From CAVQJU01 sp963755195 (lineage in GTDB: Bacteria > Acidobacteriota > Vicinamibacteria > Vicinamibacterales > CAVVIG01): a stretch of 64,000 bases of DNA. Positions 53,358-63,800 of the stretch are shown in pieces (the first letter of the stretch is position 1; each line of letters opens with the position of its first letter). Location: contig CAVWIZ010000002.1 of the NCBI GenBank assembly GCA_963755195.1, positions 310,001-374,000 on the forward strand. The letters are read 5' to 3'. Position numbers and translations under genes: made by a program. The notes below the pieces were generated by a model that did not search any database, was not told the DNA's origin, and was given only the letters and a program-made list of their open reading frames with translations.

Positions 53358-55731
53358 TCACTTGTGCAGTTCGCAGGTTTGCACCGGTTCAGTCCCCGCG
53401 AGGAACGCCTCGCGAACGACGCGGGGACAGGCGGGAAGGGCGAGCTTGCCCGTGTCCGCGTCGATGTCCGCGAAGGAGATGCCGTCGGGCACCTGGAAGG
53501 TATCGCCCGAACGGCCCGCGAGCGCGCGCGTCATGAACTCGGTCCAGATGGGAAGAGCGGCCTGGGCGCCGCTCAGCCCCACAGGCTGGTTGTCATCGAA
53601 GCCCACCCACACCGCCGTCAGCAGTTCGGGGGTGAACCCCACAAACCATGCGTCGCGCAGGTCGTTGGTGGTGCCGGTCTTGCCTGCGGCGTCGAGCGTG
53701 AACCCGCTGGTGCGCGCGCCGGCCGCGGTGCCTTCGTTGAGCACGCTGCGGAGCATGTTGGTGACCAGATACGTCGTGTCGGGCCGCGCGATCGTTCGCG
53801 TCGCTGTGGACGTGTTCTTGGTCACGTCGAGTCCGCCGCTCGTGATCGACAGGATGTGTTTCAGGGGCCGCAGCCCGCCGAGGTTGGGGAAAATCGTGTA
53901 GGCCGTCGCGATTTCGTAAGGAGTCGCTTCGAACACGCCCAAAGCAATCGACGGATAGGCCCTCGGCGGGGTGCCGATGCCGAGCTTCTTCCACAGCGCG
54001 GCGACGCGGTCGTAGCCGGCGGCCTGCGCCACGTGAATGGTCGCCAGATTCCGCGAATGCGCGAGGGCGTGCCGGTACGTAATCGGTCCGTCGTAGGTCT
54101 TTTCGTAGTTCTCCGGCGTCCACACCTGGTCGTCGAACTCGAAGGTTTCCGGTTCGTCGAGCGTGATCGATGCCGGCGTGACGTCCGTGCGGCCTAGGGC
54201 CGCGGCCTGTTCGAACGCCGCGAGGTAGACAAACGGCTTGAACACCGAGCCGGGCTGGCGGCGGGATAACACGACGCGGTTGTATTGCGACTGGTTGTAG
54301 GATCGGCCGCCGACAAACGCCAGGATCTCGCCGGTGCGCGGATCGAGGGCGATGAGCGCCGCCTCGGCCTTGCCCTTCCGCCGCCGGCGAGACAGCAGCT
54401 GGTCCACGTTCGTCAGCCCGCTCCGCACGGCGTCCTGCGCGATCCGCTGCAGGTGGAGATCGAGCGTCGTGTGGACTTCCACCGTCTGGTTGGTCGTCGT
54501 CGTCAGTCCGGGATAGTCGGCGTCGAGCGTCTGCCCGACGAAGTCGACGAAGTAGGGGGCTTCCGCTTCGAGCGCCCGTTGAACGACGGCGAGGGGTTCC
54601 TGGGCCGCGCGGTCGGCCATCGGCGCCTTGATGTAGCCCGAATCGACCATCGTCGGACAGGACCACGTTGCGGCGCTCGCGGCACCGCTGCGGGTTGTTG
54701 AACGGCGAGAGCGCCGTCGGCGACTGAATCACGCCGGCGATCGTGGCGGCTTCGGCCAGCGACACGTTGCTGACGTCCTTGCCGAAGAACAGGCGTGAGG
54801 CCTCGCTGACGCCGACAATCGCGAACGATCCCCGCTGGCCGAGCGGAATTTCGTTCAGGTACATCTCGAGAATCTCGTCCTTCGACGCGCGGCTCGTGAG
54901 GATGACCGAGACGAAGATTTCGAGCGCCTTCCGTTTGAGCGAACGTTTTCGTGCGTCCTGCAGCGTCATGCCTTCGAATTTCGGGAGGAAGACGTTGCGG
55001 ACCAGCTGCTGCGTAATCGTGCTGCCGCCTGCCAGGTACGCGCGCTTGCCGCTGACGTACGAGGCGACGGCTCCGAGGACGCCGATGGGATCGACGCCCG
55101 GATGTTCGTAGAACCGGCGGTCTTCGATCGACAGCACGGCCTCCACCATCCGGGGCTGAATGGCCGAGAGCGCGACCGGCCGACGCTTCTCACGCTCGCC
55201 GGCGATGATGGACGTGAGCACGGGCGCGTCAAGCGTGAGCCGATCGGTCGCACGAGTGCCGCGCTCGAGGCGCATCACATGATCGGACAGACGCGTCACG
55301 GCCGGGCGCTTCGCGGTTGACTTGGCGTTGGCAGCGCCCGGCCGATCGAACCCGACACGGACGATCTCGCCCTTGAACTCGGCGCCCCGCGGCATGATCG
55401 ACACGGTCCCGCCGACTTCCGCGAATTCGCCGGGCTTCTCCACTTTGGGCCGCTGGGCGTAGCCCAGATCGTTCAACCGATCGACGAGGCCGCGAGTGGT
55501 CAGCGATTGGCCCCGCCGGATCTCGAGGGGCCGCGCGAACACGCGCGGCAGCACGCGATCGCGCTCGCCGTGGAGCCGTTGGTCGATGAGCTTGGAGAAC
55601 GCGACGTAGTAGTAGACGGTGACGCCGCACATCAGTGTGACCAGCACCACCAGCGAGATCGCCGTCACTCGTACCCAACGCTTCCGCCACCACGACGCGA
55701 TCAGGATCTTGACGCGGACTGCCTTCTTCAT
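53358..55731 (-). CDS. Class A penicillin-binding protein (PBP1B-like), one frameshift
   Basis: Start ATG 55731, basic cytoplasmic tail, one membrane helix (about residues 22-44), glycosyltransferase domain with E-D-R-R-F-Y-E-H-P-G, G-G-S-T-I-T-Q-Q-L and L-N-E-I-P-L-G. After an extra base near 54649 the transpeptidase domain continues: S-V-F-K (SxxK), S-R-N (SxN) and K-T-G-T-T. With that base removed the join reads V-V-L-S-D-M-V-D-S-G-Y-I and the protein is about 790 aa. It builds and crosslinks peptidoglycan at the inner membrane. Confidence 0.88.
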
Positions 55732-55817
55732 GAGTCCAGTTCTTCACGAACAGCAAGAGCCGCGAAGCGCACAAGGTTCTGTGTGTTCTTCAGTGCGCCT
55801 GGTGGTTCTGAGATCGC

Positions 55818-57457
55818 TCAGATCGTGATGACCCAATGTTGCCCCATTTGAATCGGGAGGGCGTCGTACAGGCGTTCGACGAGGGCTGGACCGTACTGGT
55901 TCAGAAACCAGACGAAGCCGACCGTCCGTTCCTGCGCGTGGCCGCCGGGGAAGGCGAGCGCGCGGGTGCGCAGAAACTGCCGGCGAAGGGTGTCGTGCCG
56001 CCGCTTCGCGGCCTGGATCGTCTTCCCGCGGAGGTTCTCGAGGTCGTGCTGCATCCGGCCGAGCGTCGTGCGGGCGGCGCCTTCGAGCGTGGGATCGAGC
56101 GCCGGCAGCGCGGCAACGACGCGACTCATCTGTTCGTCGAGCGCATGCGCGGCCGCCTCAAAAGCCTCGTCCACTGCGGGAGGAATCTGCGTCTTCAGCA
56201 GCTCGTTGAGCGCGCCATCGTCCTGGGGCTGCAGCGCTTCGAGCGGGACGTTGTACTTCGCAAGAAAACGGACCGCCGCCGAGTCGACCAGCGTGGCCGT
56301 GGCTCGGGGATACATGAGGGGCATCGGCACGCCGAAGTGCTCGTAGACGCCGCGCAGTTGTCCGAGATAGGCCAGTTCGTTCGGGCCGGCCACGTAACAG
56401 ATGGTCGGGAAAATCGCGTCCTGAACAATCGGCCGCAGCAGCACGCTGGGGCTGAAGCCCGCGGGCCGATCTGTCGCTTCCTGCGCGAGCGCGGCGGCAG
56501 CGTACGTCTTGTCTCCGACGACGAACTGACCGTCCTGCTGCCGGATTGCGCGGCGGCTCCCGGCCGCGGCTCCGTCTGGATCAACGTCCAGCCGGAACAG
56601 GGCCGGCGCGCCGTCCTGTGTCTGGACCTGCGCGTGATAGCCCTGCGCGACCAGGTCGGCGCCGGCCTTCGCGGCCGCTCTCGCCGTATGCCCCTGGCGT
56701 TGACAGCTCACGCGCGAAGACCTGACCGACCAGCGGTCTTCGTGGCCGTGTCTGACGCGTCGTACACAATCAGCCCTCGTTCGCCAAGCACGCGCTCGAG
56801 CCATCGTCCGAACGCCTCAACCATGCCGGCGCCCGGCCTGTAGGCGGCGCGGAGGTCGGAGAGGAGCGAGGCGCGGAACTCGGTGGCCGGAAGAATCTGT
56901 TCGAGCTCGGAGAGAACCGCCGAGATCCGATCGTCGAGCGTGATGGTGGCGACGGGAACCGGGTCGCCGCCCGGCCGCGGCGGCAGGGCGACCGTGCGAG
57001 ACGCCAGCTCTTCATCGAAGACCGTGCACGACCGCACTTCGTCCCAGTCGTGATCCTCGGCCTCGATCCAGAAGATCGCCACCGCCGGCAGGCCGTGGTC
57101 GCGCGATACCGTTTCCGCGACCTTGAGCGCCGTGACGGCTTTGAGGAGCGTGTAGACCGGCCCGCCAAAGAGCCCAGCCTGTTGGCCGGTCAGCACAGCC
57201 ACGGTGCGGGCGTCGGCCAGTCGCTGAGCGGCGGAGCGCGCCGCCGCCGGCGCGCCTCGCTGCTCCTGCTGAGCGCGAATCGCCCGGGCCAGCTCTTCCG
57301 GTCGGCGGGGATAAGCCTGGGTCCGGGCGATGGCCGCGGCCCACGCCGACTCATCAGCGGGATTGCCGGAAAAAAACGGCGCGAGGCCGCCGAACTCGTG
57401 TGCGTAGTCGGCCGCAAGGCGCTTCACCCACGGAAAGCGGCGGACGTCGACGCCCAT
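55818..57457 (-). CDS. bshC: Bacillithiol synthase BshC-like, two frameshifts
   Basis: ATG 57457 is chosen because it gives 545 aa, the usual length; the upstream GTG 57529 would add a Ser/Thr-rich tail. N-terminal part: F-F-S-G-N-P-A-D, V-L-T-G-Q-Q-A-G-L-F-G-G-P-V-Y-T, F-W-I-E-A-E-D-H-D. Two single extra bases (about 56737, and one C in 56691-56694) break the frame; removing both gives K-P-L-V-G-Q-V-F-A-R-E-L-S-T-P-G-H-T-A-R-A-A-A, the expected family sequence. BshC is proposed to add cysteine in bacillithiol synthesis, though its homologues are wider than that pathway. Confidence 0.83.
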
Positions 57458-57613
57458 GAGGCCGGACGGTTCGCTAGTCTGGGTGGACCCAGTCGATGCC
57501 GTCGAGGTTGTCGAGGGATTCGCCTGCACCGGAAATCTACTTTACACGGATACTGGTGCGGCGTGCGAGGTACGGCGCGCAATCCGTTGAAGCGACAGCG
57601 TTTCGGTGTTACG

Positions 57614-59592
57614 ATGAGCACCTTCCCTGAGGAGTCTTCACTGCACACGGAAGCTGCCGGCACTTCGCCCCCTGATGCCTTCGGTCCATTTCGCGTGCTT
57701 CATCAGATCGGCGCTGGTGCTCTGGGTCCAGTGTTCCGTGCGTACGAACCCGAGCGCGATCGGCTGGTCGCGGTCAAACTGTTCCGCCTGGATCTGCCGC
57801 CCGAACGCGTTCATCACCTGGTCGCGGAGTTCGAACAACTGATTGCCGCCGATCTCGGGCACCCGGCGATTGCCGCGCCTCGCGCGACCGGCATCGATGG
57901 CGTGTGCGCCTATCTCGCTCAGGACTACGTCACCGCCGACTCGCTCGACATCGTGATCCGCGAGAGCGGTCGGGCGCTGCCCGCCGACGCGCTGCGCGTG
58001 GCCACGCAACTGGCAGATGCCCTCGATTTCGCGGCCGTTCGCCAGGTGGTTCACGGCGCGCTGCATCCCCGCGACGTGCTGCTGTCGAAGGAGGAGGTTC
58101 GCCTCACGGGTCTCGGCGTGACGCGCGCGCTCGAACGCGCCGGCGGCTCCGCGCCGATGCGCCGGCCCTACACCGCGCCCGAGCGCATCGGGGGAGGCGC
58201 CTGGGATCGCCGCGCGGACGTGTTCAGCCTTGGCGCGGTCGTCTCACGAACTGCTCTGGGGACGCCGGCTCTCCGGAAGCGGCGCGCAGGCCGCGGAAAG
58301 CCTGACCGAAATGCCTGGCGCCGACCGCGAGACGCTGCGGCACGTGTTTGCGCGCGCGCTGGCCGACGACATGGCCGACCGGTTTGCCACCGCGACCGAG
58401 TTTGCTCAGGCGCTCGCCGGCGCCTTCGACCTGGATGTGAGGGCGATCAGTTCGCGGCCACCGGTCGGTCGTACCTCGTCGAGGGTCGCCTCGCGAAGCG
58501 CCGCAGTTCCGCCGCCGAGTGCCGAACCGAGGCTTCCGCTCGATGGCGAGGGTCTTGCGGACCACGATCTCGCGCTGCACCCCGGCGCAGCCAGGCGATG
58601 AATATCAGCTTCGCGATCACGCCGACGGGCGCTATCAACAGGTCGAGGCCGTGGCGGAGATGGAACCGGCGGCGGTGGACCCGGAATCCGAACCTCTCGA
58701 GGTGCTGCCACCAGAAGGCTTTCTGTCGCCACGCGCGCCGGCGGAATCGTCGTCTGGGTCTCTCATGTGGCCACTTGCACTGGCCGGGATCATCGGGTCA
58801 GCGCTGGGTTTTGGGGCAGGCTACGCGGTAGCCATTCGCGAGCATCCGTCGGCCGCCGCTGTTGTCGCGGCGACGCCATCTCCTGCCGCGCCCGTGCCGC
58901 CGGCAGGACGGGACTTCACCGAGGGGAAGGTGAACGAGGCCGATAGCTCAACGCCTCCGAAGACTGTCGCCCCGCAGCCGGCGCCCGCAGCCATTCCCCA
59001 GCCGGCTGCTGAACCAGTTGCACCGGCAGCGCCGGCAGCAGCGCCCCCTCTTTCGGGCCGCGTGCTTGTCCGATCCACTCCGGTGGGCGCCCATGTGTTT
59101 GTTGATGGCCAGGCCCACGGCGACACCCCGGCGACCGTTCGCGATTTGAGTCCCGGCCCGCACCGGATCCGCGTCGTGCGCGACGGCTATACGACGGTTG
59201 ATCGCCGAATTGTCGTGTCGACGTCGCGGCCTGCGCATTCGCTCCTTGTGGCCATGTCGCGGATCAGCAAACCGGCTCCGGCGGCCCCGGTGGCGAAAAC
59301 GAACGCCGTACCTCGAGCGACGCCTGTCGAGGGAGTCAGCAGACCCGCCGGTGCCCAGACGGCGCCCGGAGCCCCGGCCGGCGACGGCGGGCTTGTGGTG
59401 GAATCGAAACCCGCCGGCGCCAGAGTGTTCGTTGACGGCCGCGAGGTGGGGACGACGCCGCTCAGTCTGCCTGGCGTCACGGCAGGAGAGCATGCGGTCC
59501 GGCTCGAGCGCGACGGCTACCAGCAATGGTCGTCGTCGGTGCGGGTCGTCGCGAGCGAACAACACCGGGTCACCGCATCGTTGGAGAGATGA
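57614..59592 (+). CDS. Membrane pseudokinase with two PEGA domains, two frameshifts
   Basis: Start ATG 57614. Kinase-like domain: glycine loop Q-I-G-A-G-A-L-G-P-V-F and Lys in L-V-A-V-K, but the HRD loop reads H-G-A-L-H-P-R-D-V-L-L (catalytic Asp to Ala) and DFG reads T-G-L-G, so it should be catalytically dead. Extra bases near 58246 and 58575-58610 break the frame. The C-terminal part is intact: a membrane helix (W-P-L-A-L-A-G-I-I-G), a Pro/Ala linker and two PEGA domains (V-R-S-T-P-V-G-A-H-V-F-V-D-G and V-E-S-K-P-A-G-A-R-V-F-V-D-G). Corrected length about 658 aa. It overlaps carA by 4 nt. Confidence 0.78.
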
Positions 59593-60722
59593 GCGTGGAA
59601 GCCATACTCGCACTGGAAGACGGTACCTGGTTTCGTGGCGTGGCCGCCGGCGCTTCTGGCGAAACCGGCGGAGAAGTCGTGTTCAACACGAGCATGACGG
59701 GGTACCAGGAAGTGCTCACCGACCCGTCGTACTCCGGGCAGATTGTGACGATGACCTGTCCCGAGATTGGGAACTACGGCGTGACGGTGGGCGACGGCGA
59801 GTCACACGCGCCACAGGTGGCGGGTTTCATCGTCCGCGAACAGTCGCCCGTGGCGAGCAACTGGCGCGCCGAGGGGACGCTGCGCGATTACCTCGTCGCC
59901 CATGGGATTGTGGCGATCGCCGACATCGACACGCGCGCTCTGACGCGCACGCTGCGTTCGGGCGGCGTCATGCGCGGCGTCGTCGTTACCGGGAGCGCGC
60001 TCGATCCCGCCGAGCTCGTCACACGTGCGCGAGCGCTGCCGAAAATGGAGGGCTCGGATCTCGTGCGCGGTGTGACCGTCGAGCACGCGTTCGACTGGCG
60101 GGAAGAGGATCCGGGTGAATTCGGCATCGCGCCCGGACGCGTGGCGAAGCGGCGGCTGAAGATTGCCGCGTACGATTTCGGGATGAAGCGCAACATCCTC
60201 CGGCGGCTGAGCGCGCACGGCTGCGACGTCCGCGTGTACCCGGCGACCGCGCCGGCGGCCGAATTGCTCGCGACCAAGCCCGATGGCATTTTCTTGAGCA
60301 ACGGCCCCGGCGATCCGGCGGTGCTCACCTACGCCATCGACAATGTCAGAGCGCTGGTGGCCTCGGACGTGCCGGTGTTCGGGATCTGTCTGGGCCATCA
60401 GGTGCTCGGTCTTGCGATGGGGGGGACGACGTTCAAGCTCAAGTTCGGACACCGCGGTGCCAACCACCCCGTGAAGAAGCTCGACACGGGCAAGATCGAG
60501 ATCACGTCCCAGAACCACGGTTTCGCCGTCGATCCCCAATCGTTGCCCACTGAGGTGGCCGTCACGCACGTCAACCTGTACGACGGCACCGTCGAAGGGC
60601 TGCGCCACAAGAGGCATCCGGTGTTCTGCGTGCAGTACCACCCGGAGGCGTCGCCCGGGCCTCACGATGCCGACTATCTCTTTGACGATTTCATTGGGCT
60701 CATAGAAGGGGCTGGGGGCTAG
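59589..60722 (+). CDS. carA: Carbamoyl-phosphate synthase small subunit
   Basis: A 377-aa glutamine amidotransferase subunit starting in an ATGA overlap with the pseudokinase gene. N-terminal domain: F-N-T-S-M-T-G-Y-Q-E-V-L-T-D-P-S-Y, C-P-E-I-G-N-Y-G. Amidotransferase domain: N-G-P-G-D-P, the nucleophile G-I-C-L-G-H-Q, and Q-Y-H-P-E-A-S-P-G-P-H. It supplies ammonia to CarB for arginine and pyrimidine synthesis. Its last residues (E-G-A-G-G) and stop are inside a G-rich repeat arm. Confidence 0.97.
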   Translation: MSVEAILALEDGTWFRGVAAGASGETGGEVVFNTSMTGYQEVLTDPSYSGQIVTMTCPEIGNYGVTVGDGESHAPQVAGFIVREQSPVASNWRAEGTLRDYLVAHGIVAIADIDTRALTRTLRSGGVMRGVVVTGSALDPAELVTRARALPKMEGSDLVRGVTVEHAFDWREEDPGEFGIAPGRVAKRRLKIAAYDFGMKRNILRRLSAHGCDVRVYPATAPAAELLATKPDGIFLSNGPGDPAVLTYAIDNVRALVASDVPVFGICLGHQVLGLAMGGTTFKLKFGHRGANHPVKKLDTGKIEITSQNHGFAVDPQSLPTEVAVTHVNLYDGTVEGLRHKRHPVFCVQYHPEASPGPHDADYLFDDFIGLIEGAGG

Positions 60723-60885
60723 GGCTAGGGGCTAGAGACTAGGGGCCAGGGGGGCTAGGGACTCGGGACTCAGGGATGGAGATGATGGAGATTAGGACGA
60801 GGTTCTTCTCGTCCCTAGTCCCTAGTCCCGAGTCCCTAGCCCCTAGTCTCTAGTCCCCAGCCCCAAGCCGCCAAGCCCCGAGTCC
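60707..60885. repeat. Very long inverted pair of GGGGCTAG/CTAGTCCC-word arrays between carA and carB
   Basis: The left arm 60707-60775 has about nine G-rich 7-nt words (GGGGCTA, GGGACTC); the right arm 60811-60885 has the complementary CCTAGTC/CCCTAGC words. The 35-nt loop contains GATGGAGATGATGGAGA. It starts in the last carA codons and ends 14 nt before carB. The left arm has many G3-G6 runs and could form a G-quadruplex on the plus strand. Confidence 0.9.
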
Positions 60886-60899
60886 CGCCCCGTGTAGAG

Positions 60900-63800
60900 A
60901 TGCCAAAGCGTACCGACCTGAAACGCATTCTCGTCATCGGCTCGGGCCCGATCGTCATCGGGCAGGCGTGTGAGTTCGACTATTCGGGCAGCCAGGCCTG
61001 CAAAGCCCTGCGGAGTGAGGGCCTCGAAGTGATCCTCGTCAACAGCAATCCGGCGACGATCATGACGGATCCCGAACTGGCCGATCGCACCTACGTCGAG
61101 CCGCTCACCACGGAAATCCTCGAGGCGATCATCGCGCGCGAGCGGCCCGATGCGATCCTGCCGACCGTCGGCGGGCAGACCGCGCTCAACCTCGCCGTCG
61201 ATCTGGCCAATGCCGGCATTCTCGACAAATACGGCGTCAAGCTGATCGGCGCATCGATCGCGGCGATCAAGGTGGCCGAAGACCGCCTGCTGTTCAAGGA
61301 TGCGATGCGCGAAATCGGGCTCGACGTGCCGATGAGTGGTCTGGCGCGGTCCCTTGACGAAGCCACGAGCCTGTCGCAGACGCTGGGCTTTCCGCTCGTC
61401 ATCCGCCCGTCGTTTACGCTCGGCGGCGTGGGAGGCGGCATCGCCTACAACGTCGAAGAGTTCCACGAGCTCGCGGGGCGCGGCCTCGAGTTGAGCCCGG
61501 TGCACGAAGTGCTGGTTGAAGAATCGGTGATTGGCTGGAAGGAATTCGAGCTCGAAGTGATGCGCGACGCGGCCGACAACTTCGTCGTCATCTGCTCGAT
61601 CGAGAACATCGATCCCATGGGCGTGCACACCGGCGACAGCATCACCGTGGCGCCGATCCTGACGCTCAGCGACAAAGAGTATCAGCGGATGCGCGACGCG
61701 GCCCGCCTGATCATCCGGCGCGTGGGCGTCGAAACCGGCGGGTCGAACATCCAGTTTGCGGTGAACCCCGCGGACGGCCGGATGGTCGTGATCGAAATGA
61801 ACCCCCGCGTGTCGCGCTCGTCGGCGCTCGCGTCGAAAGCGACGGGCTTCCCGATCGCGAAAATCGCCGCCAAGCTCGCGCTGGGATATCGTCTCGACGA
61901 AATCCGCAACGACATCACGCGCCTCACGCCCGCCAGCTTCGAGCCGACCATCGACTACGTCGTCGTGAAGATTCCGCGGTGGAACTTCGAGAAATTCCCG
62001 CAGGCCGACCGCACCCTGACGACGCAGATGAAATCGGTGGGCGAGGCGATGGCGATTGGACGGACGTTCAAGGAAGCGTTCATGAAGGGCGTCCGCTCGC
62101 TCGAGCTCGGACGGAGCGGCCTGTTGTTCGCCCCTGCGACCGGCGACCGCACCGAAGGGATTGCCGGCACCGAAGGGGAGAGCGACGCGGCGCTGCGGAA
62201 ACGGCTGGCCGTTCCGAACGATCGCCGGATGTGGGACGTGTTCCGCGCACTCGATCGCGGGTGGACCGTTGAACAGGTGCACGAGCCGACCAACATCGAT
62301 CAGTGGTTCCTTCGGCAGTTCGCCGAGATCGTCGAGCTGCGGCGCGAGGCCGCGGCGGCCGGCCTCGACAGGCTGACACCAGCGCTGACTCGCAAGCTCA
62401 AGCGCTCCGGCTTCGGCGACCAGGAGATCGCGCTCGCGCTCGACACGACCGAAGCCGCCGTTCGCGAGCGGCGCGCCGCCTACGAGCTCAAGCCTGTCTA
62501 CAAGCGCGTGGACACGTGCGCGGCGGAGTTCGAGTCGTTTACGCCGTACCTGTACAGCTCGTACGAACCGACATGTGAGTCGAATCCCAACGCCCGGCCA
62601 AAGGTCGTCATCCTCGGCAGCGGCCCCAACAGGATCGGTCAGGGCATCGAGTTCGACTACTGCTGCTGCCACGCCGCCTTTGCGTTGCGCGAGGACGGGT
62701 TCGAAACGGTGATGATCAACTGCAATCCGGAAACCGTGTCCACCGACTACGACACGGCGGATCGGTTGTATTTCCAGCCGCTCACCTTCGAAGACGTCAT
62801 GGCGGTCATCGACACCGAATCGTCGGCCGGTGGCGAGGTCTCGTGCCTCGTGCAGTTCGGCGGCCAGACGCCGCTCAAACTCTCGCTCGCGCTGCAGCAG
62901 GCCGGCGTGAGAATCCTCGGCACGTCGCCCGATTCGATCGATCTCGCCGAGGATCGGCAGCGTTTTGCGGCCCTGCTGTCCAAACTGAACATCACGCAGC
63001 CCAGGAGCGGCACCGCCACGTCGCGCGAAGAGGCGCGCGACGTCGCGGCGGCGATTGGATTTCCGGTGGTCGTTCGGCCGTCGTATGTGCTCGGCGGCCG
63101 CGCGATGGCCATTGTCTATGACGTCGCGACGCTCGACCACTACATGACGTACGCCGTGGACGCGTCGCCGGAACATCCGGTGCTCGTGGACAGGTTTCTC
63201 GAAGACGCGTTCGAGTTCGACGTGGACGCCGTGGCCGACGCGACGGGCGCCGTGGTCATCGGCGGCATCATGGAGCACATCGAAGCGGCGGGCATCCACT
63301 CGGGCGACAGCTCGTGCGTGGTCCCGCCGTTCATCTGCCCCGAGCGGCACCTGCAGACGATTCGCGATCACACGCGCCGCATCGCCCGCGCCCTCGGCGT
63401 CATCGGGCTCATGAACGTCCAGTTCGCGACGAAAGACGATGTCGTGTACGTGCTCGAAGTGAATCCGCGGGCGTCGCGCACGGTCCCGTATCTGTCGAAG
63501 GCCACGGGCACGCCGCTGGCCAAGATTGCGGCCAAGGTCATGGCGGGCAAGACGCTGGCCGAGCTCGGGCTCACGAAGGACCTCGAGGTGTCGGGCGTGT
63601 TCGTCAAGAGCCCGGTGTTCCCGTTCGTCCGGTTCCCCGGTGTGGACTCGATTCTCGGTCCCGAGATGAAATCCACCGGCGAAGTGATGGGCGGGTCGAG
63701 CAACTTCGGAGTCGCCTTCGCGAAGGCGCAGCTCGCGGTGGGGCAGCGGCTTCCGCAACACGGCACGGCGTTCGTGAGCGTCAACAACGCGGACAAGGCG

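Noticed and set aside
57458..57529. N-terminal Ser/Thr-rich extension of BshC from GTG 57529
   Set aside because: Low complexity, no family match, and ATG 57457 gives the expected length.
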